From Simiduia aestuariiviva (GTDB lineage Bacteria > Pseudomonadota > Gammaproteobacteria > Pseudomonadales > Cellvibrionaceae), in the NCBI RefSeq assembly GCF_014192475.1, contig NZ_JACHXZ010000002.1:602524-666523 (forward strand): a stretch of 64,000 bases of DNA. The letters are read 5' to 3'. The translations under genes and the position numbers were made by a program. This document shows positions 17,784-27,563 of the stretch, piece after piece. The notes beneath the pieces were generated by a model, which had not been told where the DNA came from, did no database searches, and saw only the letters and a list, made by a program, of their open reading frames with translations. Numbering within the stretch: the stretch's first letter is position 1; the number at the start of each line of letters is the position of its first letter.

Positions 17784-19985
17784 TTAATTGCGGCGGGATA
17801 GGTGGCTAATCTTCCAGCACTGATGAATTTTCGCATTGCGTTGAAAATCTTTGTCCAACGTCGCCGCCGTAATATTTTCGACGTTATAGCGCGCCTCAAG
17901 ATTTTCATCGAGTACGAAGGTTCGTAAATTATTGGAAAAGTACAGTGTGCCCTCTTGTGCCAATAGACGCATAGCGTCGTCCACTAATTGCACGTGATCA
18001 CGCTGTACGTCTAACACGCCATCCATACGCTTGGAATTTGAAAAGCTCGGCGGATCCAACATAATCAAGTCGTACTCACCCTCTGCAGAGGCAAGCCACT
18101 GCATGCAGTCTGCCTGCTCTGTTCTATTCTTTTGTTCGCCTAGGCCATTTTCCGCGAAGTTCTTGCGCGCCCAATCTAGGTAGGTTCGAGACATGTCCAC
18201 GCTCATTGTATAGCGCGCACCACCCAATGCGGCGTGAACACTGGCCGAGGCGGTATAACAAAACAAATTTAAAAAGCGTTTATTGCGAGCCTCTTGAGCA
18301 ATTCTCAATCGCAGTGGTCGATGATCGAGAAAAAGACCACAATCGAGGTATTGCCACAGATCAACCAAAAAACTGGCCTGCCCTTCTCGCACGCTTATTG
18401 GGGCGCGTTTTTCCCGAACCTTAAGCTTTTCATACTGACTAGTGCCGGCATTTCGACGTCGCTGCTTATAGCTGACATCAGCAGGATCTACACCTAAGGC
18501 TACTGGAATAGCCGCTTTTATATCCTCAAATCTGCGCCGCGCATCGCGCTCATCGACACTGCTTGGGGCCGCGTATTCCTGCACGTGCACTGCTTCGCCG
18601 TAAACATCCACAGCCACCGAGTACTCTGGCATATCAGCGTCGTACAATCGATAACACTGAATCGACTCTTTTTTAAGCCACTTTGCTAACTGCTTGTGAT
18701 TTTTTTTCAGGCGATTGGCGAACATTTCCGCACCAGCGCTGAGTGTTACTGGCGCAGGTACGTGCTTGCGCCGTTCTGGTTCACGCTGCGAGCCCTCCGA
18801 GTTGGCGGGCTTTTCCGTTCGCGCATGCACACTAAATAACAACAACTCACTTTCTAGGGTGCCATTGAACAGCTTGTATTTTTTATGCGCTTTCATACCG
18901 AGTTCGTGACACAACGTGGGATTGCCCGTAAACACGGCCAGCTGCCACCCCCCGAAAGACTCACGCATCCGGTCACCGAGATAGCGGTAGAGATACGCCA
19001 AGGCATCGGCATCACCTAATCGCTCGCCATAAGGTGGATTGGTCACGACGACACCAGGTGCCAACACCTTGTGTGTGGGTTGCGTAAAATCTTTCAACTC
19101 TTTGCGACTCAACCGCACCCAGTGATCCAGCTTGGCGGTCAACACATTGGATTCCGCCGCCCGAATCACATGAATATCCGCATCGTAGCCACGAATTTCA
19201 GGGAGTTCACGGGCAAGCCCTATGCGTTTGCGCTCTCGGGCATCTTCGCGCAGCGACAACCACAAATCATTTTGGTGCTGCAACCATCGCTCGAACCCAA
19301 ACCGCGGTCGCAGCAGGCCCGGTGCAATATCAGCAGCGATCAGTGCGGCCTCTATCAATAACGTACCTGAACCGCACATTGGATCAATCAAAGCGCCACC
19401 TGACGCCGCAATGTCTGGCCAACCTGCCCGAATCAATACGGCAGCAGCAAGGTTTTCTTTGAGTGGGGCCGCACCCTGCTTCAGCCGGTAGCCACGGCGA
19501 TGCAAGCTCTCCCCCGATAGATCTAAACTCACCACCGCCCGCCCCCGTGACAATCGCACATTAATGCGAATATCGGGATTCTGTTTAGCCACCGATGGCC
19601 GCTCTCCAGTGGCAGTGCGAAGCCGATCAACAATCGCATCTTTCGTCTTCAGTGCACCGAATTGACTGTTGCGAATGGCAAAGCTAGTACCCGAAAAATC
19701 CACTAGAAACGTAGACGATGGGCTCAGGTGCTCCTCCCATTGCACAGCCGCTACTCCATCGTAGAGCTCCTGATCGTTGGAGACAGAAAATTGATTGAGA
19801 GGCAATAAAATCTTATTGGCCAAGCGGCTCCACAAGCAGGCCCGGTAGCCAAGGCTCAACTCCCCAGTAAAGTGCACACCCGCGACGGTCTCCCGAACTG
19901 ACTCGGCACCAAGGCCCTGAAGTTCCTGATAGAGAAGGTTTTCTAGCCCTTTAGGGCAGGTAGCAAAAAAATCGAACTGGGTCAT
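17784..19985 (-). CDS. rlmKL: Bifunctional 23S rRNA guanine methyltransferase RlmKL
   Basis: This fused enzyme makes m2G2445 (RlmL half) and m7G2069 (RlmK half) in 23S rRNA. The N-terminus holds a THUMP domain (~50-155). The RlmL methyltransferase follows with DPMCGSGTLLIEAAL and catalytic TNPPYGERLGD. The C-terminal half is the RlmK methyltransferase with FLNLFCYTASASVHAALGG and MLDPPSFSNSKR. The 733-residue length fits the fused gammaproteobacterial form. The start ATG at 19985 follows a GAGGT motif at rather long spacing. Upstream lies an 800-bp stretch without a convincing gene, which probably includes its promoter. Confidence 0.95.
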   Translation of the reverse strand: MTQFDFFATCPKGLENLLYQELQGLGAESVRETVAGVHFTGELSLGYRACLWSRLANKILLPLNQFSVSNDQELYDGVAAVQWEEHLSPSSTFLVDFSGTSFAIRNSQFGALKTKDAIVDRLRTATGERPSVAKQNPDIRINVRLSRGRAVVSLDLSGESLHRRGYRLKQGAAPLKENLAAAVLIRAGWPDIAASGGALIDPMCGSGTLLIEAALIAADIAPGLLRPRFGFERWLQHQNDLWLSLREDARERKRIGLARELPEIRGYDADIHVIRAAESNVLTAKLDHWVRLSRKELKDFTQPTHKVLAPGVVVTNPPYGERLGDADALAYLYRYLGDRMRESFGGWQLAVFTGNPTLCHELGMKAHKKYKLFNGTLESELLLFSVHARTEKPANSEGSQREPERRKHVPAPVTLSAGAEMFANRLKKNHKQLAKWLKKESIQCYRLYDADMPEYSVAVDVYGEAVHVQEYAAPSSVDERDARRRFEDIKAAIPVALGVDPADVSYKQRRRNAGTSQYEKLKVREKRAPISVREGQASFLVDLWQYLDCGLFLDHRPLRLRIAQEARNKRFLNLFCYTASASVHAALGGARYTMSVDMSRTYLDWARKNFAENGLGEQKNRTEQADCMQWLASAEGEYDLIMLDPPSFSNSKRMDGVLDVQRDHVQLVDDAMRLLAQEGTLYFSNNLRTFVLDENLEARYNVENITAATLDKDFQRNAKIHQCWKISHLSRRN

Positions 19986-20483
19986 ATCACGTGTTCCAAC
20001 CTCAAATTGTGCGAAATATTAGCAATTTGGGCATAAATTCTGGTGTTTAGGGCGGAAATTTAGTGCGTCTATCATACTATCTTCACAATATAGCCACGGA
20101 CCATAATAGGCTCAAAGCATAGAAGATTTTATTCATTCACAAGAAGAATCCTTTTTGGTGTACTGACTGTCCGCCCGAGAAAGGGCGCTATTGTAACGGG
20201 TTCAATCCCGCTTCGCCTGCGTCGAGCAGGAATAAAACTTGGGGCACTAAAGGTTTCCACCCGTACCGCTGGACCAGCCCCATTGCGCGTTAAGGATGGG
20301 CCAATATCTGATAATTGGTCAAAAATAGTCACCCCAACATAACTGCAGGGACGCAGACTTTGTGTGGGGCTTGGGTGAATCAGGGCTGATACTTCAGCGC
20401 TGGTCGCAAATTTCCACTGGCAACTAGCGTGGACGCGCCGGTTCAAGGCTAATCCAGCCAGTGATCTCTAGCTTAGCACCCAC

Positions 20484-20509
20484 TGCCGGCGGGCTTTACC
20501 CCGCCGGCA
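20484..20509. other. Strong GC-rich hairpin, 10-bp perfect stem
   Basis: TGCCGGCGGG (20484-20493) and CCCGCCGGCA (20500-20509) pair perfectly around a CTTTAC loop. No T-run follows on either strand, so it is not an obvious intrinsic terminator. It sits in the middle of the gene-free region upstream of rmf. Confidence 0.7.
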
Positions 20510-20703
20510 ATCGTCGCCCAAGGCGCGATATATAGCACGACAAATGCATCCAGCAAGTGGCATGCACGCCCTAAACGAATGACGACGTACGTAAAAGGAC
20601 ACAACCTTGTATATCAACAACCGCAAAGCAACCTCCCAGTCCACGATTCGTACTATGCTGTTCTTAACCCAGCGATTAACCACTTGAATCAACCCACCAA
20701 CTA

Positions 20704-20732
20704 AGAGGCCTCTAACGCCGCCACACTGTGGC
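20704..20732. other. Two adjacent palindromes upstream of rmf
   Basis: AGAGGCCTCT (20704-20713) is a perfect 10-bp palindrome, and GCCACA-C-TGTGGC (20720-20732) has perfect 6-bp arms. They lie 58-86 bp before the rmf start codon, where a regulator of this growth-phase gene could bind. No known consensus is matched that I can name. Confidence 0.5.
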
Positions 20733-20789
20733 TGCAATCAATGCTCTGTAACGAATTTGAATTAATAAAACAGCCAAGGTGCTTTATTT

Positions 20790-20996
20790 ATGAAAAGACA
20801 AAAACGTAACCAGATCGAATTGGCATTTAATAAAGGTTATATGGCCGCCATTAAAGGGCGCTCACGCGATCTCTGCCCCCACCAACAAGGTGCTGCCCGG
20901 CAGGAGTGGTTGAGTGGATGGCGCGAAGCACGCGAAGATCACTGGAATGGTTACAACATGGCGGCTTGCGCGCAGAAGCTAAGCAATCTCGCCTGA
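20790..20996 (+). CDS. rmf: Ribosome modulation factor Rmf
   Basis: This small basic protein converts 70S ribosomes to inactive 100S dimers in stationary phase. It begins MKRQKRNQIE, close to E. coli MKRQKRDRLE, and retains GYMAAIKGRSRDLCPHQ and WLSGWREARED. At 68 residues it is longer than the 55 of E. coli, as in pseudomonads, the extra residues being at the C-terminus (NGYNMAACAQKLSNLA). An AAGGTG site lies 8 nt before the ATG. A perfect bidirectional terminator directly follows, so it is monocistronic. Control is probably by stringent response and growth phase, as in relatives. Confidence 0.95.
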   Translation: MKRQKRNQIELAFNKGYMAAIKGRSRDLCPHQQGAARQEWLSGWREAREDHWNGYNMAACAQKLSNLA

Positions 20997-21013
20997 CATC
21001 GTTTACATTTCTC

Positions 21014-21047
21014 AAAAAAATGCAGCGCTTAGCGCTGCATTTTTTTA
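21014..21047. terminator. Bidirectional intrinsic terminator for rmf and pyrD
   Basis: ATGCAGCGCT and AGCGCTGCAT form a 10-bp perfect stem (21020-21040), flanked by seven A on the left and six T on the right. Transcripts from both sides end in a U-tract. It overlaps the TAA stop codon of pyrD (21045-21047). Confidence 0.93.
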
Positions 21048-22067
21048 TGGGGCAATGGAGTCGATAGCATCCACCGACTCGCCAATCAGCTCCGGCCCAC
21101 GGTAGATAAAGCCACTGTATATTTGCACCAACTGCGCACCCGCGTGAATCTTTTCGGCAGCATCTTCGCCACTACAAATACCACCCACCCCAATAATTGG
21201 CACATCGCCTTTTAATGACGCTTTAAGCAAACGAATAACTTCGGTGGATTTATCGCGCACTGGGCTGCCACTGAGCCCACCCGCCTCATCTCCGTGCTCA
21301 CATCCTTGCACCAATTCACGGGACAAGGTGGTATTGGTGGCGATGATGGCATCCATATCCGCCGCCTTAACGGCTTCAGCAACCTGTTCAATTTCGTCTA
21401 CGGTTAAATCGGGTGCGATTTTAATAGCAACAGGAACATATTTGCCCACAAGCTGTGCCTGAGTCGCCTGCTCTTCTTTAACCACATCCAACAATTGCTT
21501 TAAGCTTTCGCCGTATTGTAGTGATCGCAACCCTGGCGTATTTGGCGAAGACACATTAACGGTAATGTAATCTGCATAGGGGTAAACTTTGGCCATACAA
21601 ATTCGATAATCCTCTGCGGCACTTTCTACCGGGGTATCGAAATTTTTGCCGACATTAATACCGAGCACACCATCAAATCGACGCCGTTTTACTTGTTCGA
21701 CAAGATGATCGACGCCTTTGTTATTGAACCCCATCCTATTAATGATCGCCTGCTGCTCCACCAACCGAAATAATCGCGGCTTGGGGTTGCCCGCCTGCGG
21801 CCGGGGCGTAATGGTACCAATTTCGACGTGACCAAACCCTAGCTGGCCAAGTGCATTGAAATAATCCCCATTCTTGTCGAGCCCTGCGGCGAGGCCTACG
21901 GCGTTGGGGAACGTCAGCCCCATCACCTCAACAGGCTTGCCGTGTACTTCAGGCACCATCCAACTCAATAATTTCAGTCGCTCACACGCGCCCAATAAAT
22001 CGAGTGACAAATGGTGTGCAGTTTCTGGATTTAAGGCGAATAGCAGTGGCTTAGCGATGGTATACAT
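21045..22067 (-). CDS. pyrD: Dihydroorotate dehydrogenase (quinone), class 2
   Basis: This membrane-associated flavoprotein oxidises dihydroorotate to orotate in pyrimidine synthesis and passes electrons to quinone. At 340 residues it has the class 2 N-terminal helical extension ([21 protein letters not shown]), FMN-binding [20 protein letters not shown] and the catalytic serine region [12 protein letters not shown], plus [11 protein letters not shown] near the phosphate site. The gene order with rmf matches that of pseudomonads. A hairpin at 22115-22138 separates it from the upstream DUF2835 gene, so its transcription may be partly independent of gdhB. Confidence 0.97.
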   Translation of the reverse strand: MYTIAKPLLFALNPETAHHLSLDLLGACERLKLLSWMVPEVHGKPVEVMGLTFPNAVGLAAGLDKNGDYFNALGQLGFGHVEIGTITPRPQAGNPKPRLFRLVEQQAIINRMGFNNKGVDHLVEQVKRRRFDGVLGINVGKNFDTPVESAAEDYRICMAKVYPYADYITVNVSSPNTPGLRSLQYGESLKQLLDVVKEEQATQAQLVGKYVPVAIKIAPDLTVDEIEQVAEAVKAADMDAIIATNTTLSRELVQGCEHGDEAGGLSGSPVRDKSTEVIRLLKASLKGDVPIIGVGGICSGEDAAEKIHAGAQLVQIYSGFIYRGPELIGESVDAIDSIAP

Positions 22068-22114
22068 GTTCGGCGTCCCAACAGGTCGAATCAGGCCGGC
22101 AAGGATACTGCAAA

Positions 22115-22138
22115 GCTAGCGGGTATGCACCCGCTAGC
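22115..22138 (-). terminator. Hairpin after the DUF2835 gene, probable terminator or attenuator
   Basis: GCTAGCGGGT and ACCCGCTAGC (22115-22124 and 22129-22138) form a perfect 10-bp stem with a 4-nt loop. On the minus strand the stem contains the TAG of the DUF2835 gene and is followed by TTTGC, a weak U-tract. It may only partly stop gdhB-DUF2835 transcripts before pyrD. Confidence 0.6.
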
Positions 22139-22361
22139 CTTTACTCGAAGGTTGAATTGAGACGAGCTTGTGTTGATCATCAAACTCGATGACGAACTGG
22201 CCGTACACCCCTTTATCGGTAACAAGCCTGCGCAAGGCATCAGCCGGAAACCGAATGCGCCGACCATCTTCGGCCAGCGCAGACACGGTTCGCGCGCTGC
22301 CACGATACAGCCGCAGCAGCTCTTCTTGGCTAATGGCTAGCCGAACGAACACCTTGCCCAA
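22134..22361 (-). CDS. DUF2835 family protein
   Basis: This 75-residue protein reads VFVRLAISQEELLRLYRGSARTV at its start, with a basic middle (EDGRRIRFPADALRRLV) and a beta-rich end. This is the DUF2835 pattern common in Pseudomonas and related genera, of unknown function. It begins 6 bp after the gdhB stop and is therefore co-transcribed with it, and it ends inside a terminator-like hairpin. There is no signal peptide or membrane segment. Confidence 0.8.
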   Translation of the reverse strand: MGKVFVRLAISQEELLRLYRGSARTVSALAEDGRRIRFPADALRRLVTDKGVYGQFVIEFDDQHKLVSIQPSSKG

Positions 22362-22367
22362 GGTAAC

Positions 22368-25300
22368 CTACGGTTGGCTATATTGGCTGGCTTGAGCCAA
22401 GTCCAACAATTCACGCAGTGCCACTGAGAATATGGCGTAGTCAGTGCCCGTCGCACCGCGTAAATCAGCAATCATGCCTCGCCAGCGATCGACCAACACT
22501 TTGTGGCGTTTGGCCCATACCACCAATGCCTCCTCGTGCGACTGTTTGGGCTCCAACGATCGGATCAACGCTACCGTGATGCATCTCAACTGCGAATCGA
22601 GATCATCCAAGAACGCTTCTCTCGCCATGGATTGCCAGTAGTTTTCCACTTTGACGTTGGAAATTTCATCGGCAAACCAATCCAAACCCAAAAAGTCAGC
22701 AGCAGACATTTGCACTTCTGCCACCTTGAGTATGTCGGTCTCAGACTGAACAGCGGCCTCGACCATACTCAATCCCGGCGCAACGTTAATGGGGATGGCT
22801 GCACGCGATGCCACATCCTCGGGCACCCCTGCCGCGATCAATCGCTTACACTCCGCCGCCCACTGCTTTTTAGGCTCACCACGAATCATATCGGGCAGCG
22901 CCAATCGCAACTTTGTCAACGGATCACGGAAAGCTTTGACCTCGGTCGCCACGTCTAAATTGGTACGACGATTGCGCAAGAACCAACGCGTCGCACGTCG
23001 AATACGGCGCATCATTCTGCTCATAATATCGAGCTGTAGCTGCGCATCCACCTGGTAGTCGAGCGCCTCTATGTCACGCCAAAAACTATCCAATTCATAG
23101 ATATCGCGCGCCGCCACATAGGCCTTTGCCACTTCCGCCGGATTGCTGCCCGTAGACTCCATTTGGCGCTGACAGAAATTAATCCCCATAATATTAACCA
23201 TGTCATTGGCTAATTGTGTGGCAATAATTTCTCGACGCAACCGGTGGTTGTAGACCTGTTCTTTGTACCGTTTGCGCACTTCATCAGGAAAGGCCGTTTC
23301 AACGACTGATGCAATGTAGGCATCATCGGTAATTGCAGGAACATCTAACTCTTCTTTTAGCTGAACCTTGGCATAGGACACCAGCACCGACAATTCAGGC
23401 CGGGTCAAGGACTTTCCTTGTGACTGACGCTCCACCAGCACATCATCCGGTGGCAAGAACTCGAGCGCTCTATTGAGTCGGCCACTAGCCTCTAAGGCAT
23501 TGATAAATCGACGGTATTCACCAACCCGCTGGCGCGATTGATATTGCGCAATGCTGATTGCCTGCGTTTGGCGATAGTTATTGTGTAGCACCAACTCGGC
23601 GACGTTATCAGTCATCTGGCCAAGCAACGCATTGCGTTGTTTTTCGGTGAGGTTGCCGCTCGATACCACTTCATTGAGCAGAATCTTAACGTTGACCTCA
23701 TGGTCCGAGCAGTCAACACCGGCCGCATTATCAATAAAGTCGGTATTACAAGCACCACCGGCCAAACAAAACTCGATGCGGCCCAACTGGGTCATCCCTA
23801 GATTACCGCCCTCGCCAAACACCTTGCAGCGCAACTCATTGCCGTTAACCCGCAGTACATCGTTGGCTTTATCACCAACCTGCGCATGGGTTTCTTGCGT
23901 AGATTTTACGTAAGTTCCGATGCCGCCGTTCCAAATCAAATCCACAGGCGCCTTCATTAACGCAGAAATCAAATCGGTTGGCGTGAGCTTGTCTTCCTTA
24001 ATGGAAAAGATTTTTTTCATCTCTGGGCTAATCGGAATAGACTTCGCTGAACGCTCGAAAATACCCCCGCCCTTCGATATTAATTTTTGATTGTAATCTG
24101 TCCAGCTGCTGCGCGGCAGCTCAAACAGACGCTTGCGTTCCTTAAACGATTTAGCAGAATCTGGGGTTGGGTCGATGAAAATATGCAGATGGTTAAAGCC
24201 GGCCACCAAACAAATATGTTCAGACATCAACATGCCATTGCCAAACACATCGCCCGCCATATCGCCGATGCCGATGACAGTGAAATCGGTTGTTTGGGTA
24301 TTTAGCCCCTTCTCCATAAAGTGGCGTTTGACACCCACCCAGGCGCCTCGCGCAGTAATACCCATGCCTTTGTGGTCGTAACCTTGGCTACCCCCAGAGG
24401 CAAAGGCGTCACCCAACCAATGGTTGTATTCCAGCGAAATACCGTTGGCAATATCTGAGAATGTCGCCGTCCCTTTATCGGCCGCAACGACTAAATATGG
24501 ATCATCGCCATCGTGACGCACCACGGATTTTGGTGGCACCACCTGCCCTTCAACCAAGTTGTCGGTGACATCGAGCAAACCGCGAATAAAGATTTTGTAA
24601 CATTCAATGCCTTCTTTCAGTACCGCTTCGCGATCACCGCCCTTTGGACGCTGCTTGGATACGAAGCCACCTTTAGCACCATTGGGAACGATCACAGCGT
24701 TCTTGACCTGCTGAGCTTTGACCAAGCCCAACACTTCCGTGCGGTAATCCTGTAGCCGGTCGGACCAACGCAAGCCGCCCCGAGCCACTGCGCCACCTCT
24801 CAAGTGGACACCCTCGATACGCGGTGAATAAACGAATATTTCATACAACGGCCGCGGCTCAGGAATCTCAGGAATTGAGCGCGGGCTAAACTTAATGGAA
24901 ATATAATCTTTATGCTGCCCTTCACTCGTCGCCTGATAGAAATTCGTGCGCAGGCTGCCATTGAGCATATCCAGATAGCGTCGAATAATGCGATCTTCGT
25001 TTAAATTATCAACGCGGTCTAAACTGGCCAAGATATCCGCTTCGATGGCCTTAATTCGCGCCTTGGCGGCGTCTGATCCGTCATTTTCATCCGGATGGAA
25101 TTTAGCCTTAAACATCGCCACTAAATTGCGGGTAATGGCCATATGATTGGCCAGCGTATTGGCGATATAGGTCTGACTGAAGTTGAATGTCGTCTGCTTC
25201 ATATAGCGCGCATAGATGCGCAAAATCGAAACTTCACGCCACTCTAATGAAGCACCCAACACAAGCTGATTAAAGCTGTCGTTTTCCGTATGGCCGCCCC

Positions 25301-27248
25301 ATACAGCGGCAAATGCTTCCTGAAACAGGTGTCGCGCTGACTGCACATCAATATCTGCAGGCAAATCGTAGACCAATTCAAAATCATGCATCCAGTAGCG
25401 ATCATCCCCCACATCAATGCGGTAAGGGTGTTCGCCAATCACGCGCATTCCCATACGCTCCAATACCGGAATACCATCGGAAAGTTCGAGGGTTTGATTG
25501 CGCTGAAACACTTTAAATCGGAACGAGTTTTTATCGACACCCACGGGTTGATAAAAACTCATCCCCAAGGCCTCGGGGCCGGTGATAGCACCCATCGTTT
25601 CAATATCAAATACCGCAGCGCGCGCATCAAAATGTTCGCGATATGCACTGCTAAACGCGTGCTGGTAATCTTTATATAGTCGCGCACCCTTTTCCTCGCC
25701 GTGATTTTCAACCAGCGCCGAGTGCAGGTGATCCTCCCAAGTGCGAGTGATATCAACGATTTTTTCCTGCAGCTTGCGCACGTCATATTCGATGGGCTTA
25801 TTGGGATCAACCCGAAACACTAGATGCGCACGCGCCAAGATTGACTCGGAGAAGTATGTGGTGAACTCACACTCCTTGGCGTTGATCGCCTTGCTGATCA
25901 ATGCCTGAATCTTTACCCGAATGGCAGTACTGAAAATATCCCTAGGAATATAGACCAGTGCGTTGACAAATTTCCCATAGGGATCGCGACGCATAAACAG
26001 TCTTACACGGTAGCGTTCGTTAATTCGCATGACGCCAACGGTAGTCTCATACAATTCAGAGCCACTACTTTGAAACAATTCATCACGAGGAAAGGTTTCC
26101 AGGGTCTGCTTCAAGGACTTGCAATCATGACTTTGCGGATCCAGATCTGCTCTGGCCACCACCTGTTCAATCTTACGGCGAATGAGTGGAATTTTTGTGG
26201 GACTGAGAGTGTAAACCGGTGAGGTATATAAACCCATGAATCGGCATTCGCCATCCACCTTACCGGATTTGTCGTAGCGTTTAACTACCACATAGTCCGA
26301 GTACGCGTGGCGGTGCACCCGCGATCGCACTGACGACTTTGAAAATGCCAACACTTTGGGCGTTAAGTGGAAGCGCGCCATGCCAGGGTTAAAATCGTCG
26401 ATGACAACAGCACCGGCATCTGTCGAATGTCGACGAAATAGGCCCAGTCGCTTATCGATAACTTCCTGCAGCGCACGCGTGCCATCTTTGTCGATAAACT
26501 CATATTCGGAATAGGCCATGAACGTAAAGTGGCCATCTGCTAGCCAGCGGACAAACTCGCAACTTTCACCCAAGTCTACCACATGCTCACTATCGGGCAC
26601 CTTAGCGAGGGATTCACCCACCTTTGATACCGCGGCCAACATGGGCTTGTAATCATTTACAACGACATCTACATCCAGCAAAACATCCTTTAGGCTGGCG
26701 ACAATGTCGGCCATCTCGTCGGCATCAGTGTGCAGATTTACTTCGAAGTAAATCAGCGCTTCCTTGCCGAAGGTTACACCTTTCTTTTTGGGGTGTGGTT
26801 TGTGGCGCTGTACCACTTCCGTTAACTTCAGAGATTCATCGCGCCCTACGGTGTGGATGCTGGAATACACGGCGTGTACCGCAATGCCACGCCGATTCAG
26901 CTCCATGCGAATGGAATCTACCAAAAACGGCATATCGCGCTGCAGCACCGCCACCACGGTGTGTGGACACAACCAATGATCTTCATCGAGGCTTGGGTTA
27001 TACATCCGAACCTTTGGCTCAGGGGCGGCCGGCCGACTGGCAATCATGTTCCACCAGCCATACACAGAACCGTATATATCCGAGACCTTGCGTCCCTCCA
27101 GTTCTTCGATGGGGAACTGATCGTAGTATTCGAGCGCGAAGGCTTTAACCTGCTCGGCCTTCTTGCCACTCAATCGTTCATCTATGAGCGCTGTTAGCTG
27201 GTCTAGAAACGCCTCTTTATTGTCAGCCGCAACCAAACTTGTATCCAC
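22368..27248 (-). CDS. gdhB: NAD-specific glutamate dehydrogenase, large (180 kDa) type
   Basis: This catabolic enzyme oxidises L-glutamate to 2-oxoglutarate and ammonia with NAD+. Its 1626 residues are the size of the large L-GDH class. The N-terminal ~700 residues hold ACT-like regulatory regions. The catalytic core (~780-1180) has RGGAVARGGLRWSDR, VPNGAKGGFV with the catalytic-type lysine, and the Rossmann motif GIGDMAGDVFGNGML. A helical C-terminal domain follows. The start is GTG at 27248 with a CGGAG site ~8 nt upstream. It is divergent from the moxR operon and followed by DUF2835. In pseudomonads such enzymes support growth on arginine and glutamate. Confidence 0.95.
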   Translation of the reverse strand: MDTSLVAADNKEAFLDQLTALIDERLSGKKAEQVKAFALEYYDQFPIEELEGRKVSDIYGSVYGWWNMIASRPAAPEPKVRMYNPSLDEDHWLCPHTVVAVLQRDMPFLVDSIRMELNRRGIAVHAVYSSIHTVGRDESLKLTEVVQRHKPHPKKKGVTFGKEALIYFEVNLHTDADEMADIVASLKDVLLDVDVVVNDYKPMLAAVSKVGESLAKVPDSEHVVDLGESCEFVRWLADGHFTFMAYSEYEFIDKDGTRALQEVIDKRLGLFRRHSTDAGAVVIDDFNPGMARFHLTPKVLAFSKSSVRSRVHRHAYSDYVVVKRYDKSGKVDGECRFMGLYTSPVYTLSPTKIPLIRRKIEQVVARADLDPQSHDCKSLKQTLETFPRDELFQSSGSELYETTVGVMRINERYRVRLFMRRDPYGKFVNALVYIPRDIFSTAIRVKIQALISKAINAKECEFTTYFSESILARAHLVFRVDPNKPIEYDVRKLQEKIVDITRTWEDHLHSALVENHGEEKGARLYKDYQHAFSSAYREHFDARAAVFDIETMGAITGPEALGMSFYQPVGVDKNSFRFKVFQRNQTLELSDGIPVLERMGMRVIGEHPYRIDVGDDRYWMHDFELVYDLPADIDVQSARHLFQEAFAAVWGGHTENDSFNQLVLGASLEWREVSILRIYARYMKQTTFNFSQTYIANTLANHMAITRNLVAMFKAKFHPDENDGSDAAKARIKAIEADILASLDRVDNLNEDRIIRRYLDMLNGSLRTNFYQATSEGQHKDYISIKFSPRSIPEIPEPRPLYEIFVYSPRIEGVHLRGGAVARGGLRWSDRLQDYRTEVLGLVKAQQVKNAVIVPNGAKGGFVSKQRPKGGDREAVLKEGIECYKIFIRGLLDVTDNLVEGQVVPPKSVVRHDGDDPYLVVAADKGTATFSDIANGISLEYNHWLGDAFASGGSQGYDHKGMGITARGAWVGVKRHFMEKGLNTQTTDFTVIGIGDMAGDVFGNGMLMSEHICLVAGFNHLHIFIDPTPDSAKSFKERKRLFELPRSSWTDYNQKLISKGGGIFERSAKSIPISPEMKKIFSIKEDKLTPTDLISALMKAPVDLIWNGGIGTYVKSTQETHAQVGDKANDVLRVNGNELRCKVFGEGGNLGMTQLGRIEFCLAGGACNTDFIDNAAGVDCSDHEVNVKILLNEVVSSGNLTEKQRNALLGQMTDNVAELVLHNNYRQTQAISIAQYQSRQRVGEYRRFINALEASGRLNRALEFLPPDDVLVERQSQGKSLTRPELSVLVSYAKVQLKEELDVPAITDDAYIASVVETAFPDEVRKRYKEQVYNHRLRREIIATQLANDMVNIMGINFCQRQMESTGSNPAEVAKAYVAARDIYELDSFWRDIEALDYQVDAQLQLDIMSRMMRRIRRATRWFLRNRRTNLDVATEVKAFRDPLTKLRLALPDMIRGEPKKQWAAECKRLIAAGVPEDVASRAAIPINVAPGLSMVEAAVQSETDILKVAEVQMSAADFLGLDWFADEISNVKVENYWQSMAREAFLDDLDSQLRCITVALIRSLEPKQSHEEALVVWAKRHKVLVDRWRGMIADLRGATGTDYAIFSVALRELLDLAQASQYSQP

Positions 27249-27563
27249 GTGTTATCTCCGAAGAACGCCTCGCGTTCCGTTGTGCACCGATAGTGGCAAG
27301 CGATGCTTGCCTTCCTTTTGTTTTCCAATCAGGCAATCTGCCTCACACCAGCCATAGCGACCCTTCCACCTACCGCAAACTTTGGACAAAAGGTGGCCAA
27401 TTTCGCCGAACTGTACAAAGCATAGACCAATCGCGCCAAAAATAGCCCTTGTATCAACTCATTCAGCCCCCACATAAAAGAACCAAAGCGTCATTTAGCT
27501 GTCTATGGCAAAGTCTACAGACCGCAAACCTTCATTTTGACTGGTATAACGAACAACAATCCT
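27249..27563. other. Divergent intergenic region between gdhB and the moxR operon
   Basis: No gene is visible in these 315 bp. They must hold the promoters of both gdhB and the six-gene operon. A short inverted repeat, GGCAAGC-gat-GCTTGCC, lies near 27296-27312. I see no clear sigma70 hexamer pair that I would assign. Confidence 0.5.

Larger units (their letters stand above)
19986..20789. other. 804-bp region without a supportable gene, rich in inverted repeats
   Basis: The frames open here on the minus strand (about 20129-20446 and 20468-20737) start with TTG, lack ribosome-binding sites and look like nothing I recognise, so I do not call them. The stretch instead holds several inverted repeats: CGCCC/GGGCG at 20172-20187, CGGG-TTCAAT-CCCG near 20199-20212, a 10-bp GC hairpin at 20484-20509, and two palindromes at 20704-20732. 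It lies between the divergent rlmKL and rmf, so it must also contain their promoters. An unrecognised structured RNA or a decayed element is possible. Confidence 0.5.

Noticed and set aside
20196-20212. T-loop-like GGTTCAATCCCG suggesting a tRNA or tmRNA
   Set aside because: The loop is one base short, and no acceptor, D-arm or anticodon arm can be folded around it on either strand.
20484-20732. Integron attC-like or MITE-like element
   Set aside because: Inverted repeats exist, but the required core-site consensus is not matched, no integrase or transposase is near and no second copy is seen in the window.
20129-20737. Two minus-strand reading frames of 105 and 89 codons upstream of rlmKL
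   Set aside because: Both begin with TTG, lack ribosome-binding sites, and their translations show no hydrophobic-core or family pattern; better explained as chance frames in a structured region.
26624-27148. 174-codon plus-strand frame opposite gdhB
   Set aside because: Fully antisense to a conserved gene, rich in Arg, Pro and Cys, without a ribosome-binding site.
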